64,000 nt of DNA, taken from the NCBI RefSeq assembly GCF_003259845.1, contig NZ_QLMJ01000023.1, forward strand, positions 124,001 through 188,000, in the 5' to 3' direction. This DNA comes from Actinoplanes lutulentus (GTDB taxonomy: Bacteria > Actinomycetota > Actinomycetes > Mycobacteriales > Micromonosporaceae). This document shows, one piece after another, positions 18,501 through 27,281 of the stretch; within the stretch, counting starts at the first letter, position 1, and each line of letters opens with the position of its first letter. Position numbers and translations under genes: made by a program. Under the pieces are notes generated by a model. It was not told where the DNA came from and did not search any database. It saw only the letters and a list, made by a program, of their open reading frames with translations.

Positions 18501-21010
18501 CCCGCCTTCGCCATCACGTCGACGACCCGGGCGCCGGCGCCGAACGAGACGTCCTGCGGCGACTTGACGCTCGTCGTGGCGACGTTGCCGACCGTGATCC
18601 CGGCCGCCGCCTGCACCTGGCCGGTCGCCGGGTCGTAGACCAGCTTGCCGAGCTTGTCCGCGGTGAACGCGAGCTCGCCGTCCAGGTAGACCGAGTAGCC
18701 CTCGGGGACATCAGACCCGTAGTAGCGGGTGCCACCGGGCGCGTCCCAGACGACAGTCAGGTCCTTGTCGCGGTACTTGATGTTGTTGGCGGTGAAGTGG
18801 TCCCAGCCCACGTCGATCGGGTCCAGCTCGATCTTCGCGTCGTCGCGGGGGCGCAGGCCCATCGCGTCCTCGATGACGGTGAAGTTCGTGGCGCCCAGGA
18901 TCGTGTGGTGGATCCACGAGCGGTACCCGATGCTCTGGTTCGCGGCCGAGCCGTCCGCCCAGAACTCGTTCTGGTCGGGGTACCGGTTGTCGCCGTTGTT
19001 CTGGTAGTGCGCCCAGGCGTTCCAGTACAGCAGCTTCTTGTACCACTCGGCGTTGACGTACTGCGACGGGTAGTTCCGCAGCACCGACGAGAGCATCCGG
19101 AACGTCACCGTCGAGTTGATCACCGAGAAGTTGTTGCTGCCCGGGTCGCCCTGCGCCGCCGCGGCCGCCTTGTCGGCCTGGTTCGCCGTGGTGAACGGGA
19201 AGATCGGGTACTGGGTGTCGTCGGCGAACAGCCGCAGGCCCTCCCGGTACTCGGCCGTGTTCGGCATCAGCCCGACGGAGTACGGGTAGTAGTTGTTGAT
19301 CTCTTTCCACGGGACCAGGCTGTTCGTGGCCACGTGCCGGTGCTTGAGCAGGTTGCCGGAGAGGCCCATCTCGTCCGGGGTGCTGCGGGCCGGCTCCCAG
19401 AGCACGTCCAGCACGGCGGTCTTGATCTGCTCGGCGAACGCCTCCATCTCCGCCGCTTTCGCGGCGTTCCCGGCGGTCCGGTACGCGGCCGCCGACGCCT
19501 TGGCGTTGGAGTACAGGTACGCGCTCTCGGTGCGGTCCATGTTGCCGGCCCGCCAGTCGAACGACACCGCGTCGGCGTCGTTGCCGGTCATCGCGCCCCA
19601 GCTGTACTCCAGCAGCCCGTTGCCGTCGAAGTCGTAGGCGTCCTGGACACCCTTGACGTCGTTCTCCGCGTACCCGGCGAGGTTCTCGGCGATCACTTTC
19701 GGTCCGCCGTGCAGCTGGTAGGACCGCCACGCCGCCTCGGAGATGTACTCGGTGTAGCTGTTCGACCAGTTCGCCGGGTCACCCGGGTTGTCCACGTACT
19801 TCGCGCTCTTCGCGACCTCACCGGCCGAGACCCACGATCCGTAGGAGTAGGCCGGGTCGCGGAAGTACTTCAGGTCGTCGACGAACATGCCGGTGGTCAG
19901 CACGATCGCGTTGTTGTAGCCGAGCACACCCTCCATCGCGGTCGGGAACTGGTAGTCGTTGCCCGGGATGTCCGCGTCGAGGAAGTTGAACCGCATCAGC
20001 CACCAGCGATAGAACAACGTCTTGTCGATGTTGTTCTCCGGCGTGTCCAGATAGGGCACGTTCTGCGCCCACCACCGGTTGTAGGCCGTCACGTGCTCCG
20101 TGAACGCGGCCGCCGGGCTCTTCTCGCGGACGTCCCGGTACTCCGTCGCCGACTCCGGGATCTCCTTCGTGACGAACCCCAGCTGCACCTTCGTGCGTAC
20201 CGAACCGCTCGCCGGCACCGCGACGGTCTGCCGCAGGGTTCCGTCGACCGGCGCGAAGCCGTCCCCGCTGAAGCGGGGGAACAGGTTGGTCAGCTTGTTG
20301 AAAGCGCGGGTCGAGCCGGTCAGTTCGCCGCCGGCTCCTTCTTGGGTACGCGCGAACGGGCTGCTCGCGGTGAACTGGACGTTCGTGGCCGACCCGGTGG
20401 TGCTGGACACCTCGAGGCTCGTCACCGCCACGTTCGCGTCGGTGATCCACTTCGTCTGCACCACCCGCAGGCCGGCCGCGGTGCTGGTGAAGACGCTGCG
20501 CCAGTAACTCGGCGTCTGCTTGCGCGCGGCGGCGTCCTCGGTGAGCGTGATGTCCGCACCGTTCACCGACGCGGTGATCGTGTACGCGCCCTGGCCGCCG
20601 GCGATCGACTCGATGTACGCGACCTCGCCGCCGAACCCGAGCGTGCCCGGCGTGTGGGTCTTCATGAAGACGGCCCGGCCCCGGCTGAACAGGAACTGGT
20701 TGGCGTCGCCGTTCGACCCGCCCGGCGTGTTGCCGGTGCGGGCCAGCATCCGGTCGATCCAGAAGTCGTTGTCCGTGCTGCTCCCGGCCCCGGCCGCGAC
20801 GTCGGCGTCGAAGATGGACTGGAGCTGGTTACGGGCGTGGTACCCGGTGCGCTCGTCGGGCACCGGGTTCGCGCTGCCGGTGAAGACCGGGTACGGCGTG
20901 GTCGCGTTCGGTGCCGCCTGCGCGGCGGCGGGGACGGAGAGCAGCCCGGCGAGGAGCACGCCGGTGGTGAGAGCGGTTCGGTGGACTTTCGGTCTCGCTG
21001 GCGATGTCAC
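15563..21010 (-). CDS. Giant secreted (alpha/alpha)-barrel glycosidase with multiple accessory domains
   Basis: 1815 residues from GTG 21010 (GAAAGG upstream), signal peptide to about residue 33. Residues about 35-800 look like an (alpha/alpha)6-barrel hydrolase of the MGH1/GH63-like kind: RWWLMRFNFLDADIPGNDYQFPTAMEGVLGYN (two stretches), YDFDGNGLLEYSWGAMTGNDADAVSFDW, KEINNYYPYSVGLMP, and QNEFWADGSAANQSIGYRSWIHH. Asp/Glu residues in these segments are candidate catalytic residues. Then follow a discoidin-like domain (about 850-1010), a PKD-like stretch, a second discoidin-like domain with WGTWSGNEPATRWLQYD, two Big_4-type repeats, Ig-like repeats, a third discoidin-like domain and a two-cysteine C-terminal module. 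The exact CAZy family is not clear to me. Its promoter carries the same operator as the arabinoside importer. Confidence 0.82.
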   Translation of the reverse strand: MTSPARPKVHRTALTTGVLLAGLLSVPAAAQAAPNATTPYPVFTGSANPVPDERTGYHARNQLQSIFDADVAAGAGSSTDNDFWIDRMLARTGNTPGGSNGDANQFLFSRGRAVFMKTHTPGTLGFGGEVAYIESIAGGQGAYTITASVNGADITLTEDAAARKQTPSYWRSVFTSTAAGLRVVQTKWITDANVAVTSLEVSSTTGSATNVQFTASSPFARTQEGAGGELTGSTRAFNKLTNLFPRFSGDGFAPVDGTLRQTVAVPASGSVRTKVQLGFVTKEIPESATEYRDVREKSPAAAFTEHVTAYNRWWAQNVPYLDTPENNIDKTLFYRWWLMRFNFLDADIPGNDYQFPTAMEGVLGYNNAIVLTTGMFVDDLKYFRDPAYSYGSWVSAGEVAKSAKYVDNPGDPANWSNSYTEYISEAAWRSYQLHGGPKVIAENLAGYAENDVKGVQDAYDFDGNGLLEYSWGAMTGNDADAVSFDWRAGNMDRTESAYLYSNAKASAAAYRTAGNAAKAAEMEAFAEQIKTAVLDVLWEPARSTPDEMGLSGNLLKHRHVATNSLVPWKEINNYYPYSVGLMPNTAEYREGLRLFADDTQYPIFPFTTANQADKAAAAAQGDPGSNNFSVINSTVTFRMLSSVLRNYPSQYVNAEWYKKLLYWNAWAHYQNNGDNRYPDQNEFWADGSAANQSIGYRSWIHHTILGATNFTVIEDAMGLRPRDDAKIELDPIDVGWDHFTANNIKYRDKDLTVVWDAPGGTRYYGSDVPEGYSVYLDGELAFTADKLGKLVYDPATGQVQAAAGITVGNVATTSVKSPQDVSFGAGARVVDVMAKAGADIAPASTGSANVAARRPVTASFEASGRGAAGAVNGTTVNEPFWGTAGSPDAQDSLTIDLGGKKDVDDVRVYFYNTSTTATVQGYAPPAQFTVEYDNGDGWKAVPGQSRSPAYPRGNLNQVRFDEVTAEKLRVTVQHAPGFKTGIKEIQAFGTGVTAPDPVNAPPLADAWLDSSYSAAGSVRLIGLAQDDGNPGTPVTARWSVADAPDGGSVAFDAVTSPSTVARFTKSGRYTLRLTVGDSTKDVVVTASALTEGEINVASTATPSASFTAGWNTVNAVNDGKPALFAGGVQTDLWGTWSGNEPATRWLQYDFPSAVRVDRASADFWSDSTTGGSGVAVPKSWKVQYWDGTAWQDVTGATGFDPAVRGRTNAVSFDPVTTTRLRATFNALPNAAGTAYSAVGVSEWRVFAAAAASIQGVDVRTQVGVVPVLPSTVDVTYADGVRLPVPVAWSTVGAGDVAGIGDFTVTGFVAGTTLTATARVWVRGPDPVQINTVDPVAVSTAAGVAPALPAGVTVGYNDGSRQSGIAVTWSPVDPAKYAAAGTFEVSGQVAGTDKTATATVTVGAGGPADTAPPVTTLTAAPADPWTSANVTVTATATDNRDTSPKIQINRTGNDWADYTTPITLTAEGETTIKARATDKAGNVSAVTEKTVGIDRTAPTVKAAFDADDRTVTLSGTDALSGIATLQYRIGDIAWTTAAGAIPVGSAAATIEFRSVDRAGNTSTTGSIDVAAGQAPANVARTGVASASFTPGWLTAGNIADGVTPTGPIGPNTDVWNTWPQVGEQWIQLDWASPVTVDRSRIWFAEDIDDSGTGVAPPSAWKLQYWTGTAWAEVANPGAYGTSATAWNTVTFDKVTTTKLRALLTARGTEEGKGAPGVQEWEVYDVPAVAITVEATAKSQCIGKNAYVAVTAKNVGDEPVTVELITAYGSKTVANVAPGKSAYQTFNSRAVSVPAGEATVKAGGTQITAPYTAITCG

Positions 21011-21088
21011 AAGCGGACGCCTTTCGCCTGATGGCCTTTCGTTTCAAGGCAGGGCACACCCTCGGCGCGGGTGGCTGCGCCGAGAAGA

Positions 21089-21136
21089 CCCGAAAACCTT
21101 TTCGGGAATGGTTGCAGCACGTTGCGATCGTGTCAA
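21089..21136 (-). promoter_or_regulatory. Promoter and LacI-type operator of the giant glycosidase
   Basis: On the minus strand TTGACA (21136-21131) is followed by a 17-bp spacer, AACCAT as weak -10 (21113-21108) and the perfect palindrome with arms CCCGAAAA and TTTTCGGG around a 2-bp centre (21089-21106). The distance from the -10 to GAAAA is 4 bp, exactly as in the importer promoter at 2102-2148. This supports common control by the LacI protein encoded at 1020-2036. Confidence 0.75.
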
Positions 21137-21274
21137 CGGGTTGGTTTCCGCAGGTCTTCGCGTCGTCCACAGTGATTGTCCGGCTTACCCGGACAACGCC
21201 GCCGAAATCCGAAAGTGCGCTGTTAGCCCGTACCCAGGGAGGGTTTTGATCTTGGGCTTGGTCTTGGGCATGCG

Positions 21275-21308
21275 AAAAAGCGCCGCCCGGCAGATGCCGG
21301 GCGGCGCT
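21275..21308 (-). terminator. Rho-independent terminator of the GH26-like gene
   Basis: A perfect 13-bp stem, AGCGCCGCCCGGC and its complement around loop AGAT, is followed on the minus strand by a run of five T. It lies 16 bp after the GH26-like stop. It insulates this gene from the giant glycosidase promoter downstream. Confidence 0.93.
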
Positions 21309-21323
21309 TCTCAGTGGGTGGTG

Positions 21324-22901
21324 TCAGCCGATCTTGACGTTGAAGACCGGGTGGGCGGCCAGCTTCTTGAACGCGGCGAGGCTGGCCGGGGTGCTGTCGA
21401 TGCTGATGTCGCGGTCGCCCTGGTCGTCCTTCTTCGTGTCGAAGTGGACGATCGCCTTGATGGCCGGACGCTTGGCGAGCTCGGGCAGGACGTCGTTGTA
21501 GACGGCGTTCTTGTCGGCGTACTTACCGACGCGGTGGTAACCGCCCCACTCGGCGACCATGAACGGCTTGCCCGGCGCCTTGGCGACGGCCCAGTCGTAG
21601 AAGCCCAGGCCACCGTTCTTCGGCTTACGGTCCAGCAGGTCACCGAAGTCACCGAAGTGGTAGTAGCCCTTCTCGACCGAGACGTAGGAGTCCAGGCCCA
21701 TCCAGTCCACGACGTCGTTGCCCGGGTAGAGGTCGGCCCACCAGGACTGCGCCATCCACTTCTCGTTGCCCATGTACGCCATCACGTTGATCGAGTTGGT
21801 GACACCCTTGGCGCGCAGACGCTCGATGGTGTGGCGGTACATCGCGGCGAAGTCCTTCGCCTCCCAGCCGGAACCGGCCTTCGCGATGACGTCGTTCTCC
21901 GGCTCGTGGTTCAGCACGAGGAAGAACTTCTTGTTGAACGCCTTGGCACGGGCGGCGAACGCGTCGATCCGGGCGTCCTGCTCGCCCTTGGCGACCTTCG
22001 ACCAGTCCGAGCCGTACGCGATCTTCCAGTTGAGCAGCAGGACCCGCGGGTTGGCCGGGTCGTTCGTCATGGCGATCTCGGACTTGGTCGGGAAGACCTC
22101 GTCACCCTTGTGGTACTGGTGGAAGATCGACGCGGTACGGCCGCTGAGCTTCTCCCAGTCCTTCAGCGCGATGTCACGCGGCGTGTTGGTGAAGCCGCCG
22201 GCCGCGCCACCCCAGAGCACGCCGCAGGACGGGACGAGCTTGGCGTCGGTCTTGCAGTCGGTGCCCACCTTGGGGGCTCCCGTCGGGTTCTTCGTCTCCG
22301 TCTGCGCGGCCGGGGCCGACGTCGTCGTGAAGGTCAGCTCCGGGCCGCCCTTCGCGGCGTTCTCGGCCGACTGGAAACGGACCGTCTCGGTCGCGGACAC
22401 CGCGAACGAGTAGGTGCCGGCGCCGTAGACCTCGGAGCTCAGGTCGAAGCCGACCCGGGTGTCGGTCGTCTTCGGGGACACGCTCGCGATGGCGAGACCC
22501 AGCTTCGGCGCGTTGCCGGAGGTCAGCTTGCCCTCGGTCCACGAGTTGTCGAGGACGCGGTTGACGCTGATCTTGCCGGACGGCTTGCCCAGCGGGCTCA
22601 GGAACAGCTTCGCGGCGGTCACATCGGTGCCGGCCGGGATCGTGAACTTCAGGAACGAGGTCTTCAGGTCGGTGCCGATCTTGCCGGCGACCAGCTTGTC
22701 CTCGACGCCGAAGTTCGCCGACTTACGCGTCGAGGAGGTGTAGGCGTCGTCGCCGGCCTGAACCGACATCTCCTTGGTGCCCTTGGTGTTCGTCTTGACG
22801 ACGACCGCCTGAGCGGCGGACATCGGCATCAACGCGGCGGTGGCGCCCGCGAAAACGGCGGTCAGAGCTGTCAGTGACTTAGGCAGCTTGGCACGTCGCA
22901 T
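21324..22901 (-). CDS. Secreted GH26-like beta-glycanase with N-terminal CBM96/DNRLRE-type domain
   Basis: 525 residues from ATG 22901, preceded by GGGGGAG; signal peptide to about residue 32 (SAAQA). Residues about 38-190 form a beta-sandwich of the DNRLRE/CBM96 kind (AYTSSTRKSANFG, SFLKFTIP, WTEGKLTSGNAP). A short linker leads to a TIM-barrel of GH26 type, with the acid/base Glu333 in LNHEPEND and the nucleophile Glu451 in VAEWGGYH. GH26 members are mostly beta-mannanases, some act on mixed-linkage glucan or xylan; the substrate cannot be read here. The gene is monocistronic, with a strong terminator 16 bp after the stop. Confidence 0.85.
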   Translation of the reverse strand: MRRAKLPKSLTALTAVFAGATAALMPMSAAQAVVVKTNTKGTKEMSVQAGDDAYTSSTRKSANFGVEDKLVAGKIGTDLKTSFLKFTIPAGTDVTAAKLFLSPLGKPSGKISVNRVLDNSWTEGKLTSGNAPKLGLAIASVSPKTTDTRVGFDLSSEVYGAGTYSFAVSATETVRFQSAENAAKGGPELTFTTTSAPAAQTETKNPTGAPKVGTDCKTDAKLVPSCGVLWGGAAGGFTNTPRDIALKDWEKLSGRTASIFHQYHKGDEVFPTKSEIAMTNDPANPRVLLLNWKIAYGSDWSKVAKGEQDARIDAFAARAKAFNKKFFLVLNHEPENDVIAKAGSGWEAKDFAAMYRHTIERLRAKGVTNSINVMAYMGNEKWMAQSWWADLYPGNDVVDWMGLDSYVSVEKGYYHFGDFGDLLDRKPKNGGLGFYDWAVAKAPGKPFMVAEWGGYHRVGKYADKNAVYNDVLPELAKRPAIKAIVHFDTKKDDQGDRDISIDSTPASLAAFKKLAAHPVFNVKIG

Positions 22902-23251
22902 TCGAATCTCCCCCGTTTTGTCCAGCGGATGTCCGCCGGGCATGTAGAGAAGATTGCGGGTCGTGGGTTGCGGGTCGAGTACCCGAAAAGGTGCGGAGAG
23001 GTTGCGGAGATTCCGGCTCCGGTTCTCTTATGTCGGCGAGCGCGGGGCCGACCCTTCTGGTCGCTGCCGCACGGCTTTCCCCGGCTGGGTGGTGGTGGTG
23101 GTCCCGCCGGCTCTCCCCCGTGCCGGCGGGGCCCCGGCTCCCCTGTTTCGTCCGCTATGTTCGCCCTCCTTCTCTGTGCGATCTTGGCGAGTTCCGCCCG
23201 GATTTCGGCTGAACCTTGCCCCGATCACCAGGAATCCGGTAGCCAGGGAGC
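22902..23251. promoter_or_regulatory. Divergent intergenic region, GH26-like gene and dipeptidase gene
   Basis: 350 bp without a gene. It must hold both promoters. The only recognisable element is CCCGAAAAGG at 22983-22992, identical to the left half and centre of the palindrome at 21089-21106, but the right half is absent and no TTGACA lies at the matching distance. An AGGGAG ribosome-binding site precedes the dipeptidase at about 23244-23249. A G/T-rich stretch (GGTGGTGGTGGTGG) lies near 23090-23102. Confidence 0.45.
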
Positions 23252-24424
23252 ATGACGCTGATCATCGACGGCCACAACGACCTGCCGATGCGGTTGCGTG
23301 GCTGGCACGGTTCGAGCGTGGCCGGCCTCGACCAGCCGCGCCCGCCACTGCACACCGACCTGCCACGGCTACGCGCCGGCGGGGTGGGTGGCCAGTTCTG
23401 GTCCGTCTACGTGCCGTCCGACCTCCCCGAGCCGGTCGCCCTCGCGGCCACGCTGGAGCAGATCGACCTGGTGCACCGGATGGTCGCCGCCTATCCGGAC
23501 GAGCTGGAGATCGCGTACACCGCCGCCGGCACGGAACGGATCATGGCGGCGGGGCGGATCGCCTCACTGATCGGCGTCGAGGGCGGGCACTGCCTCGCCG
23601 GGTCGACGGCTGTGCTGCGTTCGCTCGCGCGATTGGGCGTACGGTATGTGACTTTGACCCATAACCACCACACCGCGTGGGCGGATTCCGCGGCGCAAGC
23701 GCCGGCGGTGGGCGGCCTCACGGCCGAAGGGCAAGCGATCGTACGCGAGATGCAGCGCATCGGCGTCCTCGTGGACCTCTCACACGTGGCGCCGGTGACC
23801 ATGCACGCCGCCCTGGACGTGGCAACCGCGCCGGTGATCTTCTCGCACTCAGGCGCCCGCGCGGTCACCGACCACGTCCGCAACGTCCCCGACGACGTGC
23901 TGACCAGGCTCTCCGCGAACGGCGGGGTGGTGCAGCTGACCTTCGTCGCGTACTTCGTCTCCCCCGCGGCCCGCGACTGGGCTGCGGCGGCCGACGCGGA
24001 GTGGGAACGCCTCGGCCTGCCACCCATGGCCTCGGCCGAGGAATGGCCCCGCTCCCCGCGCCCGGGCGAATCGTCAGTGCCGGCGACACCCGTCTTCGAT
24101 CCGGCCGCCGAGCCGGCCTTCCGCACCTGGCTGGCCGCCCACCCCAAACCGGCAGCCACAATCGCCCAGGTAGCCGACCACGTGGACCACGCCCGAGCGG
24201 TAGCCGGCGTAGACCACGTAGGCCTGGGCGGCGACTTCGACGGAACCCCCGAGGTACCGGCGGGCTTGTCGGACGTGTCGGGCTATCCGCGCTTGCTGGA
24301 CGAACTCCGGGGCCGAGGCTGGTCCGAGGCCGACCTGGCGAAGCTCGGCTCGGACAACATCGTGCGGGTGATGCGCGAGGCCGAGGAGTCAGCGGAGGAG
24401 CTGCTCTGGCCCCCGAACCACTGA
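23252..24424 (+). CDS. Membrane-dipeptidase-type Zn peptidase (M19)
   Basis: 390 residues with no signal peptide. The M19 dizinc site is visible: HxD in IIDGHNDLPMRL near residue 8, the bridging Glu in GVEGGHCLAGS, the later histidines in LVDLSHVAP and VIFSHSGARA, and the Asp in HVGLGGDFDG near the C-terminus. It hydrolyses dipeptides, including D-amino-acid-containing ones in some bacterial members. The start ATG has AGGGAG before it. It stands divergently from the GH26-like gene and converges with an amino-acid permease gene, which could be functionally related (peptide to amino acid turnover), though they are on opposite strands. Confidence 0.93.
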   Translation: MTLIIDGHNDLPMRLRGWHGSSVAGLDQPRPPLHTDLPRLRAGGVGGQFWSVYVPSDLPEPVALAATLEQIDLVHRMVAAYPDELEIAYTAAGTERIMAAGRIASLIGVEGGHCLAGSTAVLRSLARLGVRYVTLTHNHHTAWADSAAQAPAVGGLTAEGQAIVREMQRIGVLVDLSHVAPVTMHAALDVATAPVIFSHSGARAVTDHVRNVPDDVLTRLSANGGVVQLTFVAYFVSPAARDWAAAADAEWERLGLPPMASAEEWPRSPRPGESSVPATPVFDPAAEPAFRTWLAAHPKPAATIAQVADHVDHARAVAGVDHVGLGGDFDGTPEVPAGLSDVSGYPRLLDELRGRGWSEADLAKLGSDNIVRVMREAEESAEELLWPPNH

Positions 24425-24526
24425 CCGCACCGCGCTATCCGGCGCAGTCCGGTGCCGGCGCAGTCCGGTGCCGGTGCGCTGTGCTGCGGCGCGCCGTGCC
24501 GCGCTGTCCTGCCCAGCTGTCCCTGA

Positions 24527-26845
24527 TTAGTCCTCCTGCCGATCGGCGTCAGCAGCGCCCGGAGTCTCCGGACGCCGGCTGCGCGGTGAACGCTGTCGCG
24601 GCGTCCCCGGGGCATTCGGCCGAGGTGCGTCAGTACCGGCCTCCGCCACATCCTCGGCGGGCGTCACGACAGTCGGCTCCGAGGTCTCCTCAGTAGCAGG
24701 GCTCTCCGTTGCGGCCGGGTTCTCCGCTGCAGCCGGGCTCTCCGTGGCAGCCGGGCTTCCCGCTGCGGCCGGCTCGGCTGAAGCTCCCTCCAGCGACGCC
24801 GACCCAGAACCAGCCGCCGAGGACGCGTTCGCGGCGGTTCCCTCTTCCGGCGCGCGCCGCGCACGCGGGACCCGCCGCGGAGGCGCGGTCCGCCCAGGCG
24901 CGGCCGAGGCGCCGTTCACCGGAGGTGTCTCCGCGGACTCAGCAAGCAGCCGCGAATCGTCCGAGAAATCAGCCGGCCGCGCAGGGGTCCGGCTCGCCGC
25001 CGTCCGCTTGCGAGGACTGGGCACCCGCGGAGCCGGCGACTCACCTTCTTCCGCCGGGCCAACCGTCTCGCCGGCCACCGTCGGCACAGGGCCGGCGGGC
25101 TCACTTCCAGCAGTTGACGCCCCCTGCACTGCGGGACCAACCGGCTCAGCGCCAACCGCCGAACTCACCACATCAGCGGGCGCGGTCGTGTCCGCCTGAT
25201 CACCGGCAGGAGCTGGCGCAGCGGTCGGGGAAGAGTCCGCCACATCAGTCGAGGCATCATCCGACGCGGCGTCACGGGTGTTCTCCCCGGTCCCGGCGTC
25301 CTCCAGAGTCTCAGTGCCCCCCGCGGCCCCAGTGCCCCCCGCGGCCACGGCGCTCTCCGGAGTCTCCGTGCTTTCCCACTGCTCCGCCTCGTCCGCCGGC
25401 GGGTCTTCCTCTGCGCCACCCGCGACCGGCGCGGACGGCGGTTGTCCGGTACCGATCACCGCGTACACCTCGGGGCGCTCGCGCCGCAGCTTTCTCCCCC
25501 AGCGCACGCCCCCGATGAAGAGCAGCAGGAACGCAAGCGGCGGCGACCACACCTTCAGCAGATTGTCCGAATCCAGCAGGATGCCGAACGACACCACCGT
25601 GAGCAGCAGAATGATGCCGAGGAAGACCGCCGCCACCCACGGCGCGATGGAGCGGCGCCAGCGGGTCTCGCCATGATCACCACGCCGGAAGTACCGGACC
25701 ACGGCGATCGACGCGATCAACATCAGCACCAGGACGCCGAGGCCGCCAGAAACCGTGCCGAAGAAGAAGAGGTCGGTGGTCGGGTTCAAGGTCAAGAGCG
25801 CAAACAGCAAGAGTACGCCGAGAGCCAGGCTGGACTGGGCGAACGACGCGGTGACCGGCACGTCGTTGCGGGTACGGGCCAGTGACGACGGCAAGACGCC
25901 CTCGCGAGCGACGGTCAACGCGTACCGGGCGACGGTGTGGTGGAAGGCCAGCATCGCGGCGAACAGGCTGGTCGCGAAGAAGATCCGGCCGAGGTCGATG
26001 ATCACGGCCGGCAGGTAGGGCTCAGGCAGGAAGAAGAACAGGTCGTCGAGGTGGTCGGCGGCGACCGCGACGATCTGGTCGGGCCCGGCGACGACCGACA
26101 TCACCCAGGCGGTGCCGCCGTAAAGGACCGCGGCGACCAGCAGGGTGAGCGCGATCGCCCGGGAAACGGTCCGGCGCGGGTCGCGGGCCTCCGCCGCGTA
26201 CACCAGCGGGGCCTCGAAACCGACCATGCCGGCCACCGCGGCCACCAGCAGCGCCACTCCCCCGGCGCTGGCGATCAGCGCGGGGTTGAGGGTGGCGAAG
26301 GAAACCGTGCCGCCCGCCGGGTTGCGGAGCATGGCGGCATCGAAGATCAGCACGATCAGCACTTCAGCGCAGACCAGGACGGTCAGGATACGAGCGTTCA
26401 AATCGATGTTCAACCGACCCAGAACGGCGATCAGCGCCCACCCGAGCAACGCCCAGATCACCCAGGTGATCTCGATTCCAAAGATCGCCATCGCGTTGTG
26501 CGCGGCCACACCGAAGGCGCCGTAGAGGCCGATCTGCATGGCGTTGTAGGCGAGAAGCGCGACAAATGCCGTACCGACACCGGCCGGTCGGGACAACCCC
26601 GCCGCGGCGTACGCGTAGAACGCACCCCTGTTCGGAACGTGCCGTGCCATCGCGGCAAGCCCGACCGCGAAGACGCCCAGCACCGCCGCGACCAGGATGT
26701 ACGCGACCGGGATGCCTTTCTCCTCCACCTGCCCGTACCCGAGCGGCAGCGCTCCGGCGACGACGGTGAGTGGTGTCATGGCGGAGACCGCGATGACGAA
26801 GATCGGCCACGTGCCGAGACGGCGCTCGGCGACCGGCTGTGGCAT
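24527..26845 (-). CDS. APC-superfamily amino-acid permease with long disordered C-terminal tail
   Basis: 772 residues. Residues 1 to about 480 hold about 12 membrane helices of the amino-acid/polyamine/organocation superfamily, starting with the characteristic helix 1 region (VIAVSAMTPLTVVAGALPLGY) and the helix 6 region with GFEAPLVYAAEARDPRRTV. From about residue 485 to the end lies a tail of nearly 290 residues made mainly of Ala, Glu, Pro, Ser, Thr and Gly, ending in Arg/Pro-rich segments. The tail contains direct repeats such as AATESPAAAENPAATESPA. Such a tail is far longer than usual for this family and is probably cytoplasmic. No promoter is recognised in the 125 bp upstream. Confidence 0.88.
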   Translation of the reverse strand: MPQPVAERRLGTWPIFVIAVSAMTPLTVVAGALPLGYGQVEEKGIPVAYILVAAVLGVFAVGLAAMARHVPNRGAFYAYAAAGLSRPAGVGTAFVALLAYNAMQIGLYGAFGVAAHNAMAIFGIEITWVIWALLGWALIAVLGRLNIDLNARILTVLVCAEVLIVLIFDAAMLRNPAGGTVSFATLNPALIASAGGVALLVAAVAGMVGFEAPLVYAAEARDPRRTVSRAIALTLLVAAVLYGGTAWVMSVVAGPDQIVAVAADHLDDLFFFLPEPYLPAVIIDLGRIFFATSLFAAMLAFHHTVARYALTVAREGVLPSSLARTRNDVPVTASFAQSSLALGVLLLFALLTLNPTTDLFFFGTVSGGLGVLVLMLIASIAVVRYFRRGDHGETRWRRSIAPWVAAVFLGIILLLTVVSFGILLDSDNLLKVWSPPLAFLLLFIGGVRWGRKLRRERPEVYAVIGTGQPPSAPVAGGAEEDPPADEAEQWESTETPESAVAAGGTGAAGGTETLEDAGTGENTRDAASDDASTDVADSSPTAAPAPAGDQADTTAPADVVSSAVGAEPVGPAVQGASTAGSEPAGPVPTVAGETVGPAEEGESPAPRVPSPRKRTAASRTPARPADFSDDSRLLAESAETPPVNGASAAPGRTAPPRRVPRARRAPEEGTAANASSAAGSGSASLEGASAEPAAAGSPAATESPAAAENPAATESPATEETSEPTVVTPAEDVAEAGTDAPRPNAPGTPRQRSPRSRRPETPGAADADRQED

Positions 26846-26970
26846 GGCGCCTCCTAATCAACGGTATGACCGTCTCCCATCATCGCGTCCACAACGGATC
26901 AGCGATATAGAAAGTTCTCGATCATGAAGGGTCAAGTTTCGGCACCTCCACCGATGGGTAGGCTCCCGGC

Positions 26971-27237
26971 ATGCCGATCGGACCGCAGCCCCGGGGACGT
27001 CGCGGCACCGTCGAGGAGCCGTACAGCCCGTTGAATCTGCGACTGGCTCTGGCCACGTTCGGCCTGGTCGTCTGCGTTGTTCTGTCGATCCTGTTGTTCC
27101 GCACCGGCTGGACCCTCCCCGGATGGTTGCTGGCCGCCTGGGCCGTGTTCGCCGTGATCGACATCGTGGTGGTGCAGATGCGCCGCCAGGCCCGCAAGCG
27201 CACTGAGGGCGACCGCGACCACTCGCTCTTCGAGTGA
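26971..27237 (+). CDS. Small two-helix membrane protein (DUF6343-like)
   Basis: 88 residues. A basic, Pro-rich N-terminus leads into SPLNLRLALATFG, then two hydrophobic helices (about 26-46 and 50-68) joined by a short RTGWTLPG turn, then a charged tail (RRQARKRTEGD). The pattern resembles the actinobacterial DUF6343 family from memory. Function unknown. The stop codon sits in the sequence GAGTGACCCGCC, which is itself close to the unit of the tandem array that begins just downstream, so the repeat may have arisen from the gene end. Confidence 0.72.
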   Translation: MPIGPQPRGRRGTVEEPYSPLNLRLALATFGLVVCVVLSILLFRTGWTLPGWLLAAWAVFAVIDIVVVQMRRQARKRTEGDRDHSLFE

Positions 27238-27281
27238 CCCGCCTCGTGAGCGACCGACCTTTCGAGTGACCCGCCAGCCCG

